From a virus, in IMG/VR virus record IMGVR_UViG_3300018481_000033, positions 1-46,249 of that record: a DNA stretch of 46,249 nucleotides. One strand, given 5' to 3'. The first letter of the stretch is position 1. Every line of letters starts with the position of its first letter. Below are positions 40,031 through 46,249 of the stretch, one piece after another. The translations under genes were made by a program, and so were the position numbers. Under the pieces are notes generated by a model. It worked only from the letters and a program-made list of their open reading frames with translations, searched no databases and was not told the origin of the DNA.

Positions 40031-40161
40031 CAGCTCCGCTCCTCAACGTAAATCTGGTGGCAGTGCTCCTTCGGGCAGATCCAGAACACGCTCCCCAGCC
40101 AGTACATCCGGTGCCCCTTCGGGCAGGACAGCGGTGTGTCGTGCTGCCAGTAGCGGCCCAT
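40030..40161 (-). CDS. 43-residue zinc-ribbon protein
   Basis: The reading frame MGRYWQHDTPLSCPKGHRMY ... FWICPKEHCHQIY has Cys/His residues spaced like a compact zinc ribbon (SCPKGH ... ICPKEHC). Its TGA overlaps the start of the next gene as TGATG. This arrangement supports it as real. The function is unknown. Confidence 0.65.
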   Translation of the reverse strand: MGRYWQHDTPLSCPKGHRMYWLGSVFWICPKEHCHQIYVEERS

Positions 40162-40163
40162 GG

Positions 40164-40727
40164 CTAGCTCCCTCCCCGGTAGAAGATCTCATCGCGAATC
40201 CGGTCGACCACCAGGCGAATCTCCTGCTCGATGGTGTGCCCGCGCTTGGTCGCCCGGTAGGCGATCTCGCTCAGCTGCCCGGGCGTGAACTCCAGGCGCA
40301 CGTCGCCGATGTGAATCGCGGCGAGCCGCTCGACCGCCTGCACCAGCACGGTCGGGATCTGCGTGTTGCCGACGCCGAGGGTCTGCTCCAGCCGCGCGCA
40401 GTCGGCCGGCGAGAGCACCACGCCGATCGGCGCCACCAGGTCGTACTCGAGCCTGAAGCGCGCCGGCGAGAGCACGTCGAGGGTGTGCACGCCGTTGATC
40501 ACCGCGTAGTCGCCGGGCTCGGCGTGCGCGGTGCGGCCGTCGACCAGCAGGATGTCGGCCGGCGCGGTGAAGGCGTAGGCCTGCAGGCCCTTGGCGGCGG
40601 GGCGCACCGCGACGCGGGTGAGCGCGGCCGCCGGCGCGTGCGCGATCACCTCAGGCTCTCGCGCGGTCGTCGAAGAAGAGGCCGGCGTCGTCGCGGCCTT
40701 GATCGAGATCTTCGGGGAGGGCGACAT
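40164..40727 (-). CDS. Unidentified protein downstream of terminase (187 aa)
   Basis: I chose the ATG at 40727 because GGAGGT lies upstream. It overlaps the 3' end of the terminase gene by 77 bases. The first part is Ala/Pro/Thr-rich and disordered. The centre is beta-rich with ILLVDGRTAHAEPGDYAVIN and RFRLEYDL, and the C-terminus is helical with TPGQLSEIAYRATKRGHTIE. The GDYAVIN core resembles small beta-barrel domains of unknown role. No family could be assigned. Confidence 0.55.
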   Translation of the reverse strand: MSPSPKISIKAATTPASSSTTAREPEVIAHAPAAALTRVAVRPAAKGLQAYAFTAPADILLVDGRTAHAEPGDYAVINGVHTLDVLSPARFRLEYDLVAPIGVVLSPADCARLEQTLGVGNTQIPTVLVQAVERLAAIHIGDVRLEFTPGQLSEIAYRATKRGHTIEQEIRLVVDRIRDEIFYRGGS

Positions 40728-42963
40728 GGCTACTGACCTCCGGGTCATCCACTTCCTCCGCGGTCAGCGCGGAGTTGCGGTAATCGGGAATGGGGGTGTC
40801 ACGCTCCAGCGCCAGCTGGTCGAGCGCGTGCTTGCGGCGGCGCCGCTCGGCGATCGGTTCGACCTCGCCGCCGCTCATGCGCCAGGCGACGTAGAAGCCG
40901 ATGGCACTGGCCATCACCGCGTCGTCGTGCTGGCCGCGCGCGGCTTCGGCCTCGCCGATGGTCGACATGGTGACGAAGTGGCGCAGCTCGCCGCGGGTGA
41001 TCGGTGAGTTGAGGACGTAGTCGGGCAGCTCGCTGAGCGTGTCGAAGGTGGTGATGGCGCCGTAGAAGCTGGCCAGGAGCAGCGGGCGCGTGCGCGGCGA
41101 GGTCACCCAGCCGATGCGCGTGGAATACCGCCGCTCGGGCGAGGCGGCGTCCGCGTACTCCCAGACGTAGAAGTGGTGATAGCCCAGGTGCAGCTGCAGG
41201 GTGTCCTGGGTCGCCAGCCCGTGGTTGTTGGTCTCGATCGCCGCGAGCGCTTCGATGCCGTCGCTGTCGGTGTAGTAGCGGCCGATGGCGTCGCAGACGA
41301 AGGCGAGCGCTTTCGGGTCGAGCCGGTTGCTGACGTACTGGGCGACCTGCTCGGCGGGGTCCTCCATGGTCGGCTGGCGGATCACGTCGATGACCGAGTA
41401 GTCGAGGCCGAGCCCATCACTCACATCGACGCTGAGGACGTAGTGGCGGCTGCCGCGGACGCGCGGATACTCCCAGATGGCCAGGCCCGCGTTGCGGAGG
41501 TTGGGGAGGTCCTTCAGCTCCGCCGGGTCGAGGCGGCGGAAGCCGTAGCCGGGCGGGACCGGGTGGGCCTCGGCTGCGAGCGGCGAGCCACTCCCTGCCA
41601 CGCGCGGAGCCAGTGGCGGATATGGTCGAGGGCGCGGACCACTGCCGCCAGGTCCGCGACCAGCGCCTGGTGTGCCGCCAGGAGCCGTGTCGCGTCGGAG
41701 CTTGGCGATGTCGAGCGCAGGCTCGACGGCCCAGACGTCCTGGAGCGGGCGGAGGCTGCCGGCGCGGTCGATCGCTTCGAGCTGTTCGAGGGTGAAGATC
41801 GAGCGGCCCGCGTACTGGAAGCACTCCTGGTCATCGGCCGGATACTCCTTCAGAAATTTATAGAGCTGGCCCTTCGACTCGTAGAAGCGCCGGGTGGTCT
41901 CGTACCAATACAGCTGGTCGCGGGTGAGGGTGACCGTCCGGCCGCCGAACCAGCGCGGGGAGTCGCGCTCGTTCTTGACCGCGTGCGCCAGGGTGGAGGC
42001 GGACGGGACCCAGGGCGTGGGCGCGGGCAGGGAGTACTTGGTCGGCTCCGCGCTCCACGGGATGAACACGTTGTGGAAGCGGCCGACACCCTCGCCGGTC
42101 GCCAGCCAGTGACGGTGCCACCAGTCGCCGGCGAACTCCGCGGTCGCCTCGTAGAGGACCAGGGTGTCGTTGGCGTAGGGGATGGCCGGGAGGAGCGCGG
42201 TGTCGAGCTGCTCGGGGTTCTCCCAGGTGGGCAGCTCGCTGATGTGCACCACCGAGAAGGTCTGGCCGCGCCCGATCGCGCCCTTCGAGCCCTCGACGCC
42301 GGAGGTCGCCTGCAGCGCGCCGCGGGTCGACTTGCCCCAGGCGGTCTTGAGGAAGCACTGATTGACCAGCGACAGCTCACGGTTCTTGTTGAAGTAGACC
42401 TTGGCCGGTTTCAGGAACCAGGGCAGCTGGTCGTAAATACGGACCACCATGCGGAACAGATACCCGGCCTGGTCCTCGACGTCGGCGCCGCTCAGGGCGC
42501 GGATGTGCGTGCGGGTGACCAGGCGGTGCGCGACCAGCGCCTCGCTGAGGGTGGAGACGCCGAGCTGCCGGGCCTTGAGGATGTTGAGGAGGAGACCGTC
42601 GGGCGAGCCGCTGTCGGCGTTGGCCTTCTCGATGCGCGCGAGCTGGTCGAGCACCAGCTGCTGCGACTCCCAGAGCGGCGAGAGCCGGCGCAGCCCGTGG
42701 CCCTCCTCGTCGATCCAGCAGAAGCGCTCGGCGAACCACGGGAAGTCGTAGACCACCCGCAGGCGCGCGGTGGCGACAAAGGTCTGCTCCTCCTCGATGA
42801 GCGCGCGGCGGGGCGTGCCCGACTCGTCGACCGCCTGCATGACGCTGGCGGTGAGGGTGGCCGCGTCACTGACCGAGTAGGCCGGCATCCCGGACGGGAA
42901 CACCGCGCGGAACTGCGCGTTGATCTCGGCTTCGTCCTGCGCGATCAGGTCCGGGTGATACAT
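40651..42963 (-). CDS. terL: Terminase large subunit (770 aa)
   Basis: The ATPase has a Walker A-like KARQLGVST (130-138), Walker B-like SVVHISEL (237-244) and a YEATAE coupling segment (271-276). The RNase H-like nuclease has D513 (SVDVSD), D558 (VCDAIG) and HDD at 679-681. A Pro/Gly-rich stretch (about 427-470) lies between them, but codon positions there favour the +1 frame, which reads a more natural helical LLAAHQALVADLAAVVRAL; see finding. The first residues are helical. The protein packages DNA with the small subunit encoded two genes upstream. Length is longer than average for this group because of that linker. Confidence 0.9.
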   Translation of the reverse strand: MYHPDLIAQDEAEINAQFRAVFPSGMPAYSVSDAATLTASVMQAVDESGTPRRALIEEEQTFVATARLRVVYDFPWFAERFCWIDEEGHGLRRLSPLWESQQLVLDQLARIEKANADSGSPDGLLLNILKARQLGVSTLSEALVAHRLVTRTHIRALSGADVEDQAGYLFRMVVRIYDQLPWFLKPAKVYFNKNRELSLVNQCFLKTAWGKSTRGALQATSGVEGSKGAIGRGQTFSVVHISELPTWENPEQLDTALLPAIPYANDTLVLYEATAEFAGDWWHRHWLATGEGVGRFHNVFIPWSAEPTKYSLPAPTPWVPSASTLAHAVKNERDSPRWFGGRTVTLTRDQLYWYETTRRFYESKGQLYKFLKEYPADDQECFQYAGRSIFTLEQLEAIDRAGSLRPLQDVWAVEPALDIAKLRRDTAPGGTPGAGRGPGGSGPRPRPYPPLAPRVAGSGSPLAAEAHPVPPGYGFRRLDPAELKDLPNLRNAGLAIWEYPRVRGSRHYVLSVDVSDGLGLDYSVIDVIRQPTMEDPAEQVAQYVSNRLDPKALAFVCDAIGRYYTDSDGIEALAAIETNNHGLATQDTLQLHLGYHHFYVWEYADAASPERRYSTRIGWVTSPRTRPLLLASFYGAITTFDTLSELPDYVLNSPITRGELRHFVTMSTIGEAEAARGQHDDAVMASAIGFYVAWRMSGGEVEPIAERRRRKHALDQLALERDTPIPDYRNSALTAEEVDDPEVSSHVALPEDLDQGRDDAGLFFDDRARA

Positions 42964-42967
42964 GGCG

Positions 42968-43189
42968 CTAGGGCTGCTCCAGCGGCTCGAAGTTCTCCCG
43001 GAAGTAGGCCGCCGACACCAGCCACTGGTCGTCGTGGTTGACCGGGTTGCGCGCCACCATGTCGCCGGGCTGGGGCGAGCCGTTCTCGGTGTCGACCGGG
43101 GACACCGAGACGTTCGACAGGTCCTCGCCGGGGACGTAGGGCCGCAGCTCGGCGTAGGCGCGCCGGCGATACCGCTGGAACGCAGACAT
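42968..43189 (-). CDS. Small conserved-type phage protein (73 aa)
   Basis: The sequence MSAFQRYRRRAYAELRPYVP ... PQPGDMVARNPVNHDDQWLV ... YFRENFEPLEQP is a compact protein whose GDMVARNPxNHxDQWLV core I recognise as a recurrent phage motif. It lies between the terminase subunits and shares its start with the end of the upstream gene (43189). The function is unknown. Confidence 0.65.
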   Translation of the reverse strand: MSAFQRYRRRAYAELRPYVPGEDLSNVSVSPVDTENGSPQPGDMVARNPVNHDDQWLVSAAYFRENFEPLEQP

Positions 43190-44064
43190 CACAGAGGCTC
43201 CTCCTGCTGATTCAGCTCGTCGGGGGGCTCGCGCTCGTCCTCGGGCAGCTCCACCGGCGGCGCCTCGAACGGGAGCGGGACGTCCTCCTCGGTGAGGACC
43301 ACCGGCGCGGGCGTGCCCGCGTTGCGGCGGCGTCCGGGGCTGAAGAGCAGCTCGCCGACCGCCTGCTGGAGCTGTTCGAGCGCGCCGGCCGTGGGAGCGC
43401 TGAGCGCGCTGGCGCTGGCGGCGACCGCGGTGGTCTGGGTGACCGTGACGCCTCCGCCGCCCTTCCGGGTGAGCGCGCCGAGGTCGAGCGCCAGCTTCTG
43501 GCGGTCGAGGTCCGGCTCGGTGAGCACCTGGCCGGTCCCGGCGCAGGTGAGGCACGGCGCGGCGTCGAGCCCGGGGGACACGCCCTGGCAGGCGGGACAC
43601 ACGCACGGCTGCGGCAGCGCACGGGTCATCACGTCGGCCACCACCGCGGGGAGCTTCGCCGCGATGGCGTGGGTGGCCTGGAGGTGCGCCTTGACCAGCA
43701 GCGCCCGGCGATAGGCGACAAACAGGTCCGCGAGAGTCAGGCCGGCCATCACGCAGAGCCGCCGCAGGCTGTAGCGGCGATAGCGCGGGTCGAGCAGCAG
43801 GTCGACGACCATCTCGACTTCGGGCGCGGTGGAGGCCACCGTGAGCACGTCAATGAAGCCCCGACGGCCGCCGACCTGCTCCGCGAACGCCTCGATCGCC
43901 TCGGCATTCAGCTCCAGGTCGGTCTCGCTCACCTGCACCTCGGGCGCGCGGACGCCGGCCGGGACCAGCGCCCCGGTGCGCGGCGGACGGCCCAGGCGCT
44001 TGCCGGAGGCGGTGAGACGCGGCACGCGCGGCAGCGTCGCGGATCGGGGTGGCGGGGTCGGCAT
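43189..44064 (-). CDS. Terminase small subunit-like protein (291 aa)
   Basis: I use the ATG at 44064 (MPTPPPRS) with GGGAGC upstream. A TTG start at 44079 is less likely. A helical core (RRYSLRRLCVMAGLTLADLF and a following helix) resembles the DNA-binding part of small terminase subunits. A DnaJ-like zinc motif (CVCPACQGVS ... CLTCAGTG) follows, then a helical and acidic C-terminus. It is encoded just upstream of the large subunit, as expected. Confidence 0.7.
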   Translation of the reverse strand: MPTPPPRSATLPRVPRLTASGKRLGRPPRTGALVPAGVRAPEVQVSETDLELNAEAIEAFAEQVGGRRGFIDVLTVASTAPEVEMVVDLLLDPRYRRYSLRRLCVMAGLTLADLFVAYRRALLVKAHLQATHAIAAKLPAVVADVMTRALPQPCVCPACQGVSPGLDAAPCLTCAGTGQVLTEPDLDRQKLALDLGALTRKGGGGVTVTQTTAVAASASALSAPTAGALEQLQQAVGELLFSPGRRRNAGTPAPVVLTEEDVPLPFEAPPVELPEDEREPPDELNQQEEPL

Positions 44065-44068
44065 AGGG

Positions 44069-44302
44069 TCAGCTCCCAAAGCGTGAGCGAATGATCCGGT
44101 GCCCGAGCATCGGCGCGGCGATGACCCCGGCGACCTGGGGCGGGTGCTGGTGCGGCAGGACCACCGGGGGCGGCTGCGCCTGGAGCCAGCGCGCGACCTC
44201 CGCCGGGTCGGGCGTGGTCACCGCGGCAGGCAACGGCGCCGGCGCGGGCGTGGGTGCGGCTCGCCGACGCGCGCGACGCGGGCGTGTCCGGCGCCGGGTC
44301 AC
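44069..44302 (-). CDS. Arg/Pro-rich small protein (77 aa)
   Basis: A GTG start (44302) has GGAAGGGG upstream and overlaps the preceding stop (GTGA). The N-terminal half is Arg-rich and the rest Pro-rich, with VARWLQAQPPPVVLPHQHPP. The basic start suggests DNA or terminase contact. No family could be assigned. Confidence 0.55.
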   Translation of the reverse strand: MTRRRTRPRRARRRAAPTPAPAPLPAAVTTPDPAEVARWLQAQPPPVVLPHQHPPQVAGVIAAPMLGHRIIRSRFGS

Positions 44303-44679
44303 CGGGCCCCTTCCGTCAACCGCGCCAGCTCCGCCTCGCGCGTGGTGAGCCGCTCAGCCAGGTCGTGCGTGCTCTCGTCGGCGAGGTACTGGAGGACCTC
44401 CTCGTCCGAGGGCGTGTGCCCGGTGGCCCGGTGCGTGCGCTCGATGTAGTCATCCGCGAGCGCCGCGTGCGCCGGGTCGAACGCCGTCCACCCGCTCTCC
44501 CGGGCCACGCGCGCCGCGTCGGTGGGGGGCGGGGCCGGTGGCGCGAAGGCCTCCGCCAGGCGCCCCAGCAGGACGTTCTGGCGGTCGAGGGCCTGGCCAA
44601 TCGACGCCAGGTCGCGACTCAGGCGGCGGAGCAGGAGCGCGGCGGTCAGGCGGCGCAGCGGGCGGAAGGGAGCGCGCAT
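44299..44679 (-). CDS. First late-region gene, helical protein (126 aa)
   Basis: The protein has a basic start (MRAPFRPLRRLTAALLLRRL), then helices with LDRQNVLLGRLAEAF and a charged C-terminus containing DEEVLQYLADESTHDLAERL. No ribosome site precedes the ATG at 44679. The S1 element lies 37-51 bases upstream, so this is probably the first gene of a leftward transcript. The function is unknown. Confidence 0.6.
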   Translation of the reverse strand: MRAPFRPLRRLTAALLLRRLSRDLASIGQALDRQNVLLGRLAEAFAPPAPPPTDAARVARESGWTAFDPAHAALADDYIERTHRATGHTPSDEEVLQYLADESTHDLAERLTTREAELARLTEGAR

Positions 44680-44715
44680 CGGGTGCCGGGAGGATACGCA
44701 CCAGCCCTGGGGGCC

Positions 44716-44730
44716 TGTCTAGATCCCCCT
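44716..44730 (-). promoter_or_regulatory. AGGGGGATCTAGACA element, site S1
   Basis: Same 15-base word as at 36301-36315. A CCCCCG-CTCG-CGGGGG hairpin (44731-44746) lies directly upstream on the minus strand. The first late gene starts at 44679. Best candidate for the leftward late promoter. Confidence 0.55.
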
Positions 44731-44774
44731 CCCCCGCGAGCGGGGGCCGAGCAGGCGAGCGGGACCCCTCCCCG

Positions 44775-44796
44775 AAAATTTTTGATGGGAAATTTT
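44775..44796. promoter_or_regulatory. AT-rich inverted repeat AAAATTT / AAATTTT
   Basis: AAAATTT (44775-44781) and AAATTTT (44790-44796) form an inverted repeat in a GC-rich setting, about 100 bases upstream of the first leftward gene. It may be a protein-binding site or part of a promoter. No -35/-10 pair could be assigned with certainty. Confidence 0.4.
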
Positions 44797-44870
44797 GCTG
44801 AGTCCGGGCGCGGGCCCTCCCGCCGCCCCGCCCCCCACCCTCGCGGACAATCGCCCCCGCCTACGCCCCG

Positions 44871-44987
44871 CCAGCTGGCCGCGCCGCCCCGCCAGCTGGA
44901 GGCGCCCCGCCAGCCTGGGGCGTACCGCTCCCGCCAGCTGGAGAGCGGGCCGGCAGGCGAGCGGATCGGCGGGCCGGCGCCAGCTGG
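44871..44987. repeat. CCAGCTGG palindromes
   Basis: CCAGCTGG occurs at 44871-44878, 44892-44899, 44934-44941 and 44980-44987, with a CCAGCCTGG variant at 44910-44918. GCGGATCGGC is repeated at 44961-44970 and 44991-45000. Clustering of a perfect 8-bp palindrome suggests a regulator-binding array. Confidence 0.65.
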
Positions 44988-45052
44988 CGGGCGGATCGGC
45001 CGGCTGGCGGCGGATGGTAGTACGGCTGACTACGGATCGTCGTCAGGTGGTA

Positions 45053-45115
45053 GCGGGCGCCTGGGTCCAGGGCCGGCCGGCGGCGCGCCTGGACGGCGGG
45101 CGCCTGGGTCCAGGG
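45053..45115 (+). repeat. 20-bp direct repeat GCGGGCGCCTGGGTCCAGGG
   Basis: Two exact copies, 45053-45072 and 45096-45115, are 43 bp apart (start to start). GGGCCGGCCGGC also recurs nearby (about 45070 and 45134). Direct-repeat architecture next to the GTGCAG iterons suggests a replication or regulatory array. Confidence 0.7.
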
Positions 45116-45173
45116 TCCAGGGCCAGGGTCCTAGGGCCGGCCGGCAGGCGGCGCCTGGACCGGCGGCGCCGGC

Positions 45174-45307
45174 GTGCAGAAGTGTGCAGCCCGTGCAGAT
45201 CTGAGCACCGCGTGCAGCAACGTGCAGCTGTGTGATGTGCAGATATGACCCTGGGAACTTGTTCTGACAGAGTGTGCAATCACGGGCAGTAATCACTGTA
45301 ACTGCAC
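45174..45307 (+). repeat. GTGCAG cluster 1 (iteron-like)
   Basis: GTGCAG occurs at 45174, 45184, 45193, 45212, 45222 and 45237. GTGCAA (45274) and an inverted CTGCAC (45302) extend the array. A GTGCAG-n3-TGTGATGTGC composite here is nearly repeated in cluster 2. Confidence 0.65.
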
Positions 45308-45462
45308 TAGATGCTCAGCTTTGCACAAGCCTGGGAAGGCCCTGTAGAGGCACCTAGCGTGCCCGTACAGCGTGGCAGTCTCCGACCCTGCCCTACCCCT
45401 GGACCCCTATGTAGACTTCGCCCTGGCGGGCAAATCCCATAACCGGACACCTGTATAGCCGC

Positions 45463-45538
45463 GTGCAGTTTGTGATGTGCCGTGGCGTGCAGAAGCGGGC
45501 AGTGTGCAGGCCTGGGCAGTGGCGTGCAAGGCTTGCAG
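45463..45538 (+). repeat. GTGCAG cluster 2 (iteron-like)
   Basis: GTGCAG occurs at 45463, 45487 and 45504. Variants are GGGCAG at 45497 and 45514, GTGCAA at 45524 and TTGCAG at 45533. It shares CGTGCAGAAG and TGTGATGTGC words with cluster 1. It lies 150-230 bases upstream of the DUF932 start. Confidence 0.65.
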
Positions 45539-45539
45539 G

Positions 45540-45574
45540 TTGACAGCCTCGCCGGTTTTGATCCATCCTATAGG
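45540..45574 (+). promoter_or_regulatory. Possible rightward promoter (weak)
   Basis: A perfect TTGACA (45540-45545) lies next to GTGCAG cluster 2. The best -10-like words, CATCCT (45564-45569, 18-bp spacing) and TATAGG (45569-45574, 23-bp spacing), are poor in sequence or spacing, so this is only a candidate for DUF932 expression. Confidence 0.25.
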
Positions 45575-45694
45575 CCGGTATTTCGTTCGACCGGGGCCGG
45601 CGTCAGGCAATCCCGCCAGACGCGCCCCCTACAACCGAAACCCGGCCGGCCCTGACAGGCGGGCAGCGGGTCAGCAGAGAAGGATCACCAAGCC

Positions 45695-46249
45695 ATGGCA
45701 CACAACCTCAATTACAGCGACGGTCGGTACAGCTTCGCCTATCAGGACGCCACCCCGTGGCACACAGAGGGGCAGCGGATGAAGGCCGGCGCCAGCCTGG
45801 ACGACGCCCTGGACGCCGCCGGCCTGCGGTACCAGGTCGACACAGAGCCTATCTACCTGAAGGACGGCACCCCCGTGCTGGGACAGCTGGCGATCGGCCG
45901 GCGCGGTACGCGCGGCCTGCTGCCGTGGGCGGTGGTCGGCGACGGGTACAAGGTGGTCCAGGGCGCCAGGGAGACGCGCGGCGACGGCACCGGCTGTACC
46001 ACCGACATCCTGCGCCCGCTGCAGGAGCTTGGCTGCAGTGCGGCGGCACTGGGCGCGCTGGGCCAGGGAGAGAAGGCCTGGGCGTTGATGAAGCTGCCGG
46101 ATGCGACGGTGGCGCCGGTCGACGGGGACGACGTGCGGGGCTATTTCCTGCTGCACTGGGCGCACGATGGCAGCGGCAGCGTGGTCGGTACGCCCACGCC
46201 GATCCGGGTGGTCTGTCAAAACACCCTCAACGTCGCGACGGCAGGCGCC
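45695..46249 (+). CDS. DUF932 (phage/plasmid-like) protein, 5' part
   Basis: GAGAAGGA at 45677-45684 precedes the ATG at 45695. The 185 residues that fall in the window begin MAHNLNYSDGRYSFAYQD, then ATPWHTEGQRM, PWAVVGDGYKVVQ and finally RVVCQNTLNVATAG. The RVVC(Q/N)NTL motif is diagnostic of DUF932, a family common in phages and plasmids and of unknown biochemical role. The gene continues beyond the window. It is divergent from the late genes and probably starts the early transcript. Confidence 0.85.
   Translation, partial: MAHNLNYSDGRYSFAYQDATPWHTEGQRMKAGASLDDALDAAGLRYQVDTEPIYLKDGTPVLGQLAIGRRGTRGLLPWAVVGDGYKVVQGARETRGDGTGCTTDILRPLQELGCSAAALGALGQGEKAWALMKLPDATVAPVDGDDVRGYFLLHWAHDGSGSVVGTPTPIRVVCQNTLNVATAGA

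Larger units (their letters stand above)
44680..45694. other. Gene-free control region
   Basis: About 1 kb separates the leftward late genes and the rightward DUF932 gene. It contains, from left to right: S1 with its hairpin, the AT-rich inverted repeat, four CCAGCTGG palindromes and a CCAGCCTGG variant (44871-44987), a 20-bp direct repeat (45053-45072 and 45096-45115) amid G/C-rich repeats, GTGCAG cluster 1 (45174-45307), a less GC-rich segment and GTGCAG cluster 2 (45463-45538). Divergent transcription and repeats make it a promising promoter/origin region. I see no credible protein gene here. Confidence 0.6.

Overview
The window is part of a high-GC (roughly two-thirds G+C) genome of a tailed bacteriophage, most likely a short-tailed (podovirus-like) virus. 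It carries a terminase, a 714-residue portal, a scaffold, an HK97-type major capsid protein, several small connector/adaptor proteins, a large nozzle-like protein, a collagen-like fibre and large internal/ejection-type proteins, one with a lytic transglycosylase domain. I see no tape-measure, tail-tube, sheath, integrase or repressor gene. Several family names come from remembered sequence patterns, not database searches.

Layout. Positions 1-4498 are read on the + strand and hold early or replication genes: the tail of an unidentified gene, tiny zinc-finger-like peptides, two small conserved-type phage proteins, and a 998-residue DNA polymerase that fuses a family-4-like uracil-DNA-glycosylase domain, a 3'-5' exonuclease and a family A polymerase. 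A tRNA-Thr(CGU) gene lies on the opposite strand at 573-649. From 44679 down to 4517 every gene is on the - strand, in tightly packed, often overlapping order: terminase, small zinc-ribbon and accessory proteins, portal, a cluster of very small basic or Gly-rich proteins, scaffold, capsid, connectors, fibre, a cassette of lectin-like virion proteins, adaptors, nozzle, internal virion proteins, two paired polyvalent effector-like proteins and a small membrane protein. The + and - units converge at about 4.5 kb on a hairpin.

Between 44.68 and 45.69 kb lies a gene-free control region about 1 kb long. It separates the leftward late genes from a rightward DUF932 gene that runs off the right end. 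It contains CCAGCTGG palindromes, a 20-bp direct repeat and two clusters of GTGCAG hexamers that look like iterons.

The observations most worth following are these. (1) Two adjacent late genes (4846-6246 and 6259-7683) share an N-terminal module but carry different C-terminal domains, one ADP-ribosyltransferase-like and one DUF7178/HhH-GPD-like, which suggests virion-delivered effectors with a common targeting segment. (2) A GGGGGATCT(A/T)G element recurs five times on the - strand, each time 36-50 nt upstream of a start codon, and is a candidate phage-specific late promoter or processing site. (3) The control region is iteron-like. (4) A small Acb2-like gene beside the portal may counter cyclic-nucleotide defence. 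(5) Part of the terminase appears to be coded out of frame. (6) Neighbouring lectin-like genes share C-terminal tags, and a separate set of small proteins ends in GGRR.
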